From assembly GCA_900772675.1 (NCBI GenBank), contig CAAGRM010000066.1, forward strand, positions 1 to 5,859: 5,859 nucleotides of DNA, read 5' to 3'. Positions 1 through 5,843 of this stretch are shown piece by piece. The translations under genes and the position numbers were made by a program. The notes under the pieces were generated by a model. That model searched no databases, had not been told where the DNA came from, and was given only the letters and a program-made list of their open reading frames with translations. Within the stretch, counting starts at the first letter, position 1. Every line of letters begins with the position of its first letter. This stretch comes from Lachnospiraceae bacterium. Its GTDB lineage: Bacteria; Bacillota; Clostridia; Lachnospirales; Lachnospiraceae.

Positions 1-57
1 GAATCATGTTTACATGAATGAGCTATTTTTCTGGAATTTCATATGGCGAGAAGCAAC

Positions 58-88
58 ATCGAGATGCAGCGTAAGCGGAATCGAGATG
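58..88. repeat. 9-bp direct repeat with 22-bp period, candidate regulator site
   Basis: ATCGAGATG occurs exactly at 58-66 and again at 80-88, so the start-to-start distance is 22 bases, about two turns of the helix. The copies lie roughly 75-100 bases upstream of the predicted transcription start. AraC-type activators bind direct repeats about 21 bases apart, and the first gene of this operon encodes an AraC-type response regulator. Autoregulation through this repeat is therefore possible, but this is inference. A 9-mer can also repeat by chance or because the stretch once coded for something. Confidence 0.4.
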
Positions 89-94
89 GGGCTC

Positions 95-124
95 TGAATA
101 ATTACAAAATTTTGTAACTATTCA
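95..124. promoter_or_regulatory. 30-bp near-perfect dyad, candidate operator
   Basis: The left arm TGAATAATTACAAAA (95-109) pairs with the right arm TTTTGTAACTATTCA (110-124) at 14 of 15 positions; the only mismatch is A101 against C118. The inner 16 bases (102-117) are a perfect palindrome. The dyad ends directly against the predicted -35 position of the promoter that follows. That placement suits a dimeric or tetrameric DNA-binding protein acting as activator, or as a repressor blocking polymerase. It is AT-rich, lacks a loop and has no following T-run, so it is not a convincing terminator. I could not match it to a named operator family. Confidence 0.6.
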
Positions 125-153
125 TTCAGCAGAGAGCAATCTTCTGCTATAAT
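125..153 (+). promoter_or_regulatory. Sigma-A type promoter with extended -10
   Basis: A perfect -10 box TATAAT lies at 148-153, preceded by TGC at 145-147, which makes an extended -10. Seventeen bases upstream, TTCAGC (125-130) is a poor -35 (TT and A match the consensus TTGACA). The transcription start should be near 160, giving a 5' leader of about 34 bases before the first gene. A good -10 with a weak -35, placed next to a large dyad, is the usual look of a regulated promoter. This is the only convincing promoter found in the window, so it probably drives the whole gene set. Confidence 0.65.
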
Positions 154-181
154 AAAGGAACAATAATATGCTCCGCAAAAC

Positions 182-187
182 AGGAGG
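182..187 (+). promoter_or_regulatory. Strong ribosome binding site of the response regulator
   Basis: AGGAGG is followed after six bases by the ATG at 194. It is a near-ideal Shine-Dalgarno sequence and spacing, and it fixes the start codon of the first gene. Confidence 0.85.
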
Positions 188-193
188 ATAAGG

Positions 194-1792
194 ATGGAAC
201 AATATAAAGTGATTCTTGTCGATGATGAAGTAGAGGTCATCGACGTTATGAAAAAAAAGATCCGCTGGAATGACCTGGGATTTGATGTGGTGGGAAGTGC
301 CACCAACGGTGTGAAGGCTCTGGAGCTGGTGGAAAAGCTTCAGCCGGATGTGGTACTGACGGATATTAAGATGCCTTACATGGATGGACTGGAGCTGGCA
401 AGAAAGCTGAACCAGGACTATCCCAATATTTACATTATGCTTTGCACCGGTTTTGATGAATTCGAATATGCAAAAGAGGCCGTCCATCTGGAAATTAAGG
501 AATATATGCTGAAACCCATCAGCGCCACCGAGCTGTCAGAAAGCCTGATGAAGCTGAAAGCCACACTGGACAGGGAACGGGAAGAAAAGTTAAATGTAAA
601 AAAACTGGAAGACTATTTCCAGGAGGTTTTACCAAAGCTGCAGTCCAATTTTTTTATTTCCCTGATCGAGGGAAGGGTCAGAGAGGAGGATTATGAACGA
701 TTCCTTTTGGACTATCGGGTGGATATGAAGGGACCTTTGTTTTGCTGCATGATTTTTCATACCTCGGAAAATGATGTGCCGGAGGGCATGAATCCCTTAT
801 TGTTATCCATGTCCGTGGAACGTGAGATCAAACAGCGGCTGATGGAGAACTGTAATTGCCAGGAATTCATCTATATGGGTAATACCATTCTGATTATGGA
901 ACTCCATTCAGAAGATGAGATAGCTCAATTGACGGACAAGTGTGACCGGTTCTGCCGCTGGGCATGGAGGATTATGGGAGCGGCGGTTACCGCAGGGATC
1001 GGAACCGTCTGCAACAATCTGTACGATATCAGTATTTCCTACGAGGGAGCCAGAGAGGCGGTATCCTACCGTGTCCTGTACGGAACGAAACGAGCCATCA
1101 ATATCGCAGAGATCGTTCCCAAAGAGTCAAAAAAGGCGGTTCCCTTAGAAGAAACAAAGATGCAGGAGCTGTTTCGTGCCATCCATGTAGGGGATCAGGA
1201 AAAGATCCGGAAAGAAGCCATCAAAGAGACAGAAAAGCTCCATAAGAATGCAGCCACCATCAGCCAGTACAATCTGGCCACCATGGAGATTGTCAGCGGC
1301 TTTTTCAAATTTTGTGCCAATAATTCCATGGATTTCAATGAAATTTCCGGAAATGTACAGAATCTTTACGAAAGAGTGACTCAGCTGGATGAAAGCTCTA
1401 TGACAAACTGGATTATCAATATGTCTATGGCGATCAGCGAAAAACTGAGAAGTACCAGAAACAGTACCTCCAGACGGATCATCACCGATGCACAGAACAT
1501 CGTAAAAGACAGATATATGGAACCGGCGCTCTCGCTGGATGATGTGTGCGCAGATCTTGGTGTGTCCAATTCTTACTTTTCGTCCATCTTTAAAAAGGAA
1601 ACCGGTCAGTCCTTTGTCTCCTATCTTACCGATTACCGAATGGACAGGGCAGAAGAAATGGTGCTGAACACCGATGAAAAAAGCTATAAGATCGCAGAAA
1701 AAGTGGGATATCAGGATGCGAACTACTTCAGCTATGTATTCAAAAAGAAATTCGGTGTTTCCCCTTCCAAATACAGAGCTTCCGGAAAATAA
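194..1792 (+). CDS. YesN-type response regulator with AraC DNA-binding domain
   Basis: This is the cytoplasmic transcription factor of a two-component system, 532 residues, a normal length for the YesN family. Residues 3-120 are a receiver domain with all key residues visible: acidic pair D10-D11, phosphoacceptor D57 in LTDIKMPYMDG, switch residue T85, and K107-P108. A charged helix (about 110-150) leads into a poorly conserved middle region. There, GIG (268-270) followed by SYEGAREAVSYR resembles the degenerate GGDEF-like segment common in YesN proteins. Residues 426-532 are an AraC-type domain with two helix-turn-helix units, about 447-470 and 499-528, ending in the typical FGVSPSKYR. The gene precedes its likely kinase partner by 86 bases. 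By family precedent it should activate the sugar transport genes downstream, and possibly its own promoter. The start is set by AGGAGG at 182. Nothing is missing; only the target site is unknown. Confidence 0.95.
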   Translation: MEQYKVILVDDEVEVIDVMKKKIRWNDLGFDVVGSATNGVKALELVEKLQPDVVLTDIKMPYMDGLELARKLNQDYPNIYIMLCTGFDEFEYAKEAVHLEIKEYMLKPISATELSESLMKLKATLDREREEKLNVKKLEDYFQEVLPKLQSNFFISLIEGRVREEDYERFLLDYRVDMKGPLFCCMIFHTSENDVPEGMNPLLLSMSVEREIKQRLMENCNCQEFIYMGNTILIMELHSEDEIAQLTDKCDRFCRWAWRIMGAAVTAGIGTVCNNLYDISISYEGAREAVSYRVLYGTKRAINIAEIVPKESKKAVPLEETKMQELFRAIHVGDQEKIRKEAIKETEKLHKNAATISQYNLATMEIVSGFFKFCANNSMDFNEISGNVQNLYERVTQLDESSMTNWIINMSMAISEKLRSTRNSTSRRIITDAQNIVKDRYMEPALSLDDVCADLGVSNSYFSSIFKKETGQSFVSYLTDYRMDRAEEMVLNTDEKSYKIAEKVGYQDANYFSYVFKKKFGVSPSKYRASGK

Positions 1793-1860
1793 AAAGACGG
1801 AAAGCAGAAAGAGCAAGCACAGAAAGACTCCGAGAGTACATCAGGCAGAAAAGAGGGAAC

Positions 1861-1871
1861 AGGTGAAAGGG
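1861..1871 (+). promoter_or_regulatory. Ribosome binding site region of the histidine kinase
   Basis: AGGTGA (1861-1866) matches the anti-Shine-Dalgarno well but ends 12 bases before the ATG at 1879. AAAGGG (1866-1871) is a weaker match with better spacing of seven bases. Either could serve. The start is supported more by the protein: a short basic N-terminus directly before the first membrane helix. Confidence 0.5.
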
Positions 1872-1878
1872 AAAATAC

Positions 1879-3714
1879 ATGAAAGATAGAAAAAGAAAGC
1901 CGGATTCCCGGAAGAATATCGTATTTAACATACAGTCGATCATCCTGTCTGTCCTTATGGCGATTTCACTGGTTACGATCATTGTAATGGGATTGCTGCT
2001 TTACCATCGATTCAAGCTGGCTCTGGAAAAAACAGCGGTAGACAACACGGAAGCTACCGTGGAGGCTACCGTAGACCGGTTAAATGCAGATCTGCTGGAT
2101 ATCCGGCAGATCCTGAACGGGGCAAACTACAACGTAGTCCAGCAGTTTGATATATCCAGCCGGGAATTCTCGGAGCAGTTCAGTCTGCTCTATGAGACCA
2201 ATTCCGATAAGATTCAGAGCCTGGCGTTGTATGATCCCAAAGGAAATCTGATCGCATCGGAGCCGGTGGCGGCAGAAAAGAAAAACGTGAAGGTGCAGAC
2301 ACAGGAATGGTACAAAAATGCGGAAGATGCCATTGAAAATATACACTTTTCCACACCACATATCCAGGAGCTGTTTGAGGATGGATCCTATCGGTACCAA
2401 TGGGTCGTTTCCCTGAGCAGATATGTAGATGTCAACAAGGGAGAGACACCGGAAACCGGTATTCTTTTGCTGGATATGAAATATTCTGTGATCAGGGACG
2501 TGATGAAACAGATCAATGACTGTTCCGGCGGAATCTACTATTATCTGACCAGTCAGGACGGAGAGATGATCTATCATCCACGGGGAACGGAGTTAAACCG
2601 CGGATTATTTGAAGAAAACAGTCTGGACGCGGCAAAATACGAGGACGGAACCTACGAGATCCGTTCCGGCGGTCAGAACGAGACCGTGATCGTCGGCAGC
2701 GTAGCCTATACAGGCTGGAAGATGATCGGTGTTGTGCCAGAGAGCGTGCAGGCGGCAAACTATAAGAACTTCCGCTACTATGTATTTGCCACGATTCTGG
2801 TTCTTCTGGTCATGCTTTTGGAGGGAAACCAGCTGGTATCCCGGAAGATATCCAAACCGATCCGGGAACTGGATGCTTCCGTCAAGGCTCACGAGGCAGG
2901 AGGAAAACCGGATATCTATATCGGCGGCTCCTCGGAGATCCGCCATCTGGGACATTCTGTGCAGAAGTCCTATGAACAGATCGAAAAACTGATGGACGAG
3001 ATCATCCGGCAGCAAAATGAACGAAGAAAAAGTGAACTGGATGCCCTGCAAAGCCAGATCAACCCCCATTTTCTGTATAATACACTGGAGTCCATCACAT
3101 GGATGGTGGAAGCCCAGGAAAATGAAGCAGCGGTTCGTATGATTTCCGAACTGGCAAAATTACTTCGTGTCAGTCTGTCACGGGGTAAGACCATCATTCC
3201 CATTAAGGATGAGCTGCAGCACAGCAGAAGCTATATGAATATCCAGCTGGCCCGGTACAAAGAGCGGTTTAAAACAGAATTCCGGATTGAGGAAGAGATT
3301 GAAAACTACTGCATTGTAAAGCTGGTGATCCAGCCTATCCTGGAAAATGCCATCTATTATGGTGTCGGAAATATGGATGAGGATGATGGCGGTATGATCA
3401 TCGTCAGCGGGAAAAAGAAAGACGAGGACATTCTGATCACCATCGAAGACAATGGGATGGGCATGCGGGAAGAAGTCCTGGAAAATATTCTGACGGATAA
3501 CAGCAAGGTTCCGAAGCACGGTTCCGGCGTGGGTGTGATCAATGTGCATTCCAGAATCCGGCTGATGTTTGGAGAAGAATACGGACTTTCCATAGAAAGT
3601 GAACCGGACGAAGGAACAAGGGTTACGATTCGTATTCCGGCAATCCCATATACACCGGAAAACGCAGAAGCATTGGAATTACAAAAATATATACAAAGGA
3701 GACCGGGCAGATGA
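1879..3714 (+). CDS. YesM-type membrane sensor histidine kinase
   Basis: This 611-residue membrane kinase should phosphorylate the regulator encoded upstream. A basic N-terminus precedes membrane helix 1 (about 19-42). An extracellular region (about 46-294) looks like a double-Cache sensor: FSTPH near 157-161, TGILLLDM at 193-200, and the typical TGWKMIGVVPE ending at 288. Helix 2 (about 300-318) leads to a HAMP linker (about 321-370) and a coiled coil. The His_kinase motif is QINPHFLYNTLES with phosphoacceptor H397. The ATPase domain has an N-box with N490 in QPILENAIYYG, a G1 box DNGMGM (524-529) and a glycine-rich GSGVGVINVHSRIRLMFG. The N-box ends YYG where most relatives have a histidine before the glycine. 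The stop codon overlaps the next gene's start (ATGA, 3711-3714), so the two are probably translationally coupled and made in proportion. The ligand is unknown; the neighbours suggest a sugar or a sugar-loaded binding protein. Confidence 0.94.
   Translation: MKDRKRKPDSRKNIVFNIQSIILSVLMAISLVTIIVMGLLLYHRFKLALEKTAVDNTEATVEATVDRLNADLLDIRQILNGANYNVVQQFDISSREFSEQFSLLYETNSDKIQSLALYDPKGNLIASEPVAAEKKNVKVQTQEWYKNAEDAIENIHFSTPHIQELFEDGSYRYQWVVSLSRYVDVNKGETPETGILLLDMKYSVIRDVMKQINDCSGGIYYYLTSQDGEMIYHPRGTELNRGLFEENSLDAAKYEDGTYEIRSGGQNETVIVGSVAYTGWKMIGVVPESVQAANYKNFRYYVFATILVLLVMLLEGNQLVSRKISKPIRELDASVKAHEAGGKPDIYIGGSSEIRHLGHSVQKSYEQIEKLMDEIIRQQNERRKSELDALQSQINPHFLYNTLESITWMVEAQENEAAVRMISELAKLLRVSLSRGKTIIPIKDELQHSRSYMNIQLARYKERFKTEFRIEEEIENYCIVKLVIQPILENAIYYGVGNMDEDDGGMIIVSGKKKDEDILITIEDNGMGMREEVLENILTDNSKVPKHGSGVGVINVHSRIRLMFGEEYGLSIESEPDEGTRVTIRIPAIPYTPENAEALELQKYIQRRPGR
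3695..3702 (+). promoter_or_regulatory. Ribosome binding site of the anchored binding protein, inside the kinase gene
   Basis: AAAGGAGA lies inside the last codons of the kinase, with about nine bases between GGAG and the ATG at 3711. It supports the 4-base overlapping start and independent re-initiation on the same message. Confidence 0.75.
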
Positions 3715-4661
3715 AAAAGAACAGAATGAAATTTCTTATAATTGAGTTTCTTTTGCTGCTGCTGGCGGTATTCTTTGTATGGAAAATTTTCGATCAGAAC
3801 GTAGCAGAGCCCCGGATTGCCGTGATTCTTCCGGAGTCCGGTGACAAACGCTGGGATGCCCTGATCAAGGGAATGAAGCAGGCTGCGGCAGAGAACAACG
3901 TTCATATGATCATCTGCAATACGGAAGAGATCGACGGGCCGGAGGTGGAAAGAGAATTTATCAGGGAACAGAAGGACAACGATATTGATGGCTTTATCAT
4001 ATATCCGGCACCCGGTCATGAGACGGAAAATATGCTGAAAAAAGAGTGTGGAAAGAAACCGTATCTGCTGATTGCAGATGGTCTGGCGGTAAAAGAAGGG
4101 GAAACTGCCAGTCCCACGATCCAGCCGGATTACCGGGAGATCGGAAGGTGGCTGGGAGAACAGCTGAAAATAAAAAAGCAGAAGATCGGAATTATCGCCG
4201 ACTGGAAAATGTCCGAGGCTGTACAGGCGGAGATTGGTGGATTGAACGAGGCGCTGGAAGGCAGCGAAAGCAAGATCAGCTGGTGTATTTACCGGAGAAA
4301 AGAACAGGACATTGTGGAGCGGATGAAGAAGGAAACAGAGGCGGATGCTCTTGTCATCCTGGATGCAGGAATATTGGAAGAGTTTGGAGAGCAGGCAGAA
4401 AATGGAACATACGAGGGCGCGGAGCTCTATGGAGTGGGTTACAGTCTGAAGACGATTGCACTTCTGGATAACGGAAACATTCAGGGGCTGGCTGTGCCGG
4501 ACGGATATGAAATCGGCTATAAAAGTGTGGAAGAAATAACCAAAAGGATCGAGCACAGGTCTTATAAAATGCAAGGATATATAACCGAATATCAGGTACT
4601 TGGCAAGGAAAATTTCTCTATGGACGAAGATTTAGAAAGGTTTTTATATTCCTATGAATAA
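3711..4661 (+). CDS. Membrane-anchored periplasmic-binding-protein-like sensor candidate
   Basis: This 316-residue protein has a sugar-binding fold of the ribose/galactose type (Peripl_BP_4-like). Visible signs are RIAVILPESGDKRWDALIKG (35-54), DIDGFIIYPA (91-100) and the late GNIQGLAVPDGYEIGYKSVEE. The N-terminus has basic residues and one hydrophobic helix (about 8-26), no cysteine lipobox and no clear cleavage site, so it is probably an uncleaved anchor with the domain outside the membrane. By-eye comparison with MglB suggests loss of most polar sugar contacts: Y98, G220, G243 and P263 stand at positions holding Asn or Asp in MglB, and 164-177 contains no arginine. The aromatic stacking residue may survive as W48. 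Overlap with the kinase gene suggests a role as its accessory sensor, as XylFII does for LytS in Clostridium beijerinckii. It could instead be a divergent transport protein. Fold: fairly sure; role: inferred. Confidence 0.85.
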   Translation: MKKNRMKFLIIEFLLLLLAVFFVWKIFDQNVAEPRIAVILPESGDKRWDALIKGMKQAAAENNVHMIICNTEEIDGPEVEREFIREQKDNDIDGFIIYPAPGHETENMLKKECGKKPYLLIADGLAVKEGETASPTIQPDYREIGRWLGEQLKIKKQKIGIIADWKMSEAVQAEIGGLNEALEGSESKISWCIYRRKEQDIVERMKKETEADALVILDAGILEEFGEQAENGTYEGAELYGVGYSLKTIALLDNGNIQGLAVPDGYEIGYKSVEEITKRIEHRSYKMQGYITEYQVLGKENFSMDEDLERFLYSYE

Positions 4662-5724
4662 AAAGAAAAGAAGGGTGGCAGTATTATTATCTGCCACGAT
4701 AGGGAGTGCGGTGCTTGTGCTGTCGGGGTGTTCCGGCAAGTCGGACCAGACAGAGAAAACCCTGCGGGTCGGAGTGATAACCTACACGCAGGATGATCCT
4801 TTTATCAATGGACTGACGGATGAACTGAAGGTGCAGCTGAAAGCCATGGAAAACAAAGAACGAAGGATTATCGTATCGACAAAAAGCGGAAACGACGATC
4901 AGCAGGAACAGAACGAAAAGGTGGAAGAGATGATTGATGCGGGCTGTGATGTGCTCTGTATCAATCTTGTGGACCGGACAGCTCCGTCCCGGATCATCCG
5001 AATGGCAAGGAATGAAGACATTCCTGTGATCTTCTTTAACAGGGAACCGGTAAGAGAAGACCTGGTGCAGTGGGAAAAGCTGTATTATGTGGGCTGTGAT
5101 GCAGAACAATCCGGGATCATGCAGGGTGAGATCGCAGCAGAATACATCAACAGCCATTCGGAAGTCGATAAAAACAAGGACGGAAAGATCCAATATGTGC
5201 TTCTGGAAGGAGAAGCGGGCCATCAGGATGCCATCAGCAGAACGGAATATTCCGTAAAGACACTGATGAAAAATGATGTTATACTGGAAAAGCTAAGTTA
5301 TCAGTTAGCGGACTGGAACCGGGGACAGGCGGAGAACCGCATGAACCGTCTGATCAGCCAGTACGGAAAAAAGATCGAACTTGTCATGTCCAACAACGAT
5401 GAGATGGCACTGGGGGCGGTGGAGGCCTATCGGAAAGCAGGCTATGCCCGTGAAGACTGGCCGGTGATCTTCGGAATTGATGGCCTGGAAGAGGCGCTGG
5501 AAGCCGTAAAGGCAGGAGAGATGCAGGGCAGCATCCTAAATGACAGAGTGGATCAGGCAAAGGAAATGGCGAAAATGGCAGTGGAGCTGTTCGAGGGAGA
5601 GGACTTTGAACAGGAAAGCCTGAAAGAAGGCCGGTACTATTTTTCGGAATATCAGAAGGTAGACGGCAGCAACATCGATGAGTACCTGAACGCAGAAGAG
5701 ACGATTTCCCACTCCGAAATGTAA
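4654..5724 (+). CDS. mglB: MglB-like galactose/glucose-binding lipoprotein of an ABC transporter
   Basis: This 356-residue secreted lipoprotein has a basic N-terminus, a hydrophobic core and lipobox LSGC, with C26 as the lipidated residue. The mature part resembles E. coli MglB throughout: CINLVDR, PVIFFNREPVRED, YYVGCDAEQSGIMQGE, NNDEMALGAVEAYR. All ten known galactose contacts of E. coli MglB appear present: D48, F50, N104, H190, D192, R196, W221, N248, D276 and N296 (matching D14, F16, N91, H152, D154, R158, W183, N211, D236, N256). The EF-hand-like calcium loop is also kept: D172, N174, D176, K178 (backbone), Q180, plus distant E242. It should bind galactose, glucose or methyl-galactoside and pass it to an MglA/MglC-type transporter, expected downstream. 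The start overlaps the previous gene by eight bases and its own ribosome site is weak (AGAAAGG at 4634-4640, 13 bases away), so coupling is likely. A GTG at 4675 would remove the basic N-terminus and is less likely. Confidence 0.93.
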   Translation: MNKKKRRVAVLLSATIGSAVLVLSGCSGKSDQTEKTLRVGVITYTQDDPFINGLTDELKVQLKAMENKERRIIVSTKSGNDDQQEQNEKVEEMIDAGCDVLCINLVDRTAPSRIIRMARNEDIPVIFFNREPVREDLVQWEKLYYVGCDAEQSGIMQGEIAAEYINSHSEVDKNKDGKIQYVLLEGEAGHQDAISRTEYSVKTLMKNDVILEKLSYQLADWNRGQAENRMNRLISQYGKKIELVMSNNDEMALGAVEAYRKAGYAREDWPVIFGIDGLEEALEAVKAGEMQGSILNDRVDQAKEMAKMAVELFEGEDFEQESLKEGRYYFSEYQKVDGSNIDEYLNAEETISHSEM

Positions 5725-5760
5725 GCAGGAAGACTGCGTTTGCAGGCAGAAAGAGTAAGA

Positions 5761-5779
5761 GAAGACGTGTCTTTATTTT
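5761..5779 (+). terminator. Weak stem-loop followed by a T-rich tract
   Basis: GAAGA (5761-5765) can pair with TCTTT (5770-5774, one G-T pair) across the loop CGTG, and TTATTTT follows directly to 5779. This has the order of an intrinsic terminator, but the stem is short and AT-rich, so at best it would cause partial termination or a pause between the binding-protein gene and the next gene. Chance is a real alternative. Confidence 0.25.
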
Positions 5780-5802
5780 AAACCAATCAAGCAAGCAGCG
5801 AA

Positions 5803-5821
5803 GCGGATTGCGAATATCCGC
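5803..5821 (+). repeat. GC-rich inverted repeat, intercistronic stem-loop
   Basis: GCGGAT (5803-5808) pairs perfectly with ATCCGC (5816-5821) over a seven-base loop. No T-run follows, so it is not a terminator. It lies between the binding-protein gene and the predicted next start, where stem-loops often protect the upstream message end and let binding protein be made in excess over membrane components. That role is inferred from position only. Confidence 0.45.
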
Positions 5822-5843
5822 CTGACAGAATGAGGAAAAACAG

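Noticed and set aside
4..17. Small inverted repeat TCATGT / ACATGA with a 2-base gap
   Set aside because: Six-base arms far from the promoter and at the window edge; too short to separate from chance.
9..37. Possible promoter TTTACA, 17 bases, TGGAAT
   Set aside because: The -10 matches only four of six positions and no gene start follows at a sensible distance; the promoter at 125-153 is much better.
2..97. Open + strand frame from the left edge to a TGA at 95-97
   Set aside because: It could be the tail of an upstream gene or a short peptide from ATG 14, but there is no ribosome site, no recognisable motif and only 31 codons. Not enough to call.
95..124. Dyad as an Arg box, CodY, GlnR/TnrA or Rex site
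   Set aside because: The TGAAT/ATTCA arms are too far apart for an Arg box; the TTACA/TGTAA order is reversed relative to GlnR/TnrA and Rex sites; the CodY match has too many mismatches. Left unassigned.
1145..1816. Open frame of about 223 codons on the minus strand
   Set aside because: Opposite the AraC domain of the regulator. It is rich in F, H and I in the way of antisense translations, with no domain seen.
3357..4574. Long open frame of about 405 codons on the minus strand
   Set aside because: It lies opposite the kinase end and the anchored binding protein, both of which show clear family motifs. The translation shows no recognisable domain, and I see no ribosome site. It is an antisense shadow.
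4600..4650. Internal promoter for the MglB-like gene (TTGGCA at 4600, TATATT at 4645)
   Set aside because: The boxes are 39 bases apart, too far for a sigma-A promoter, and no -10 exists at the right distance.
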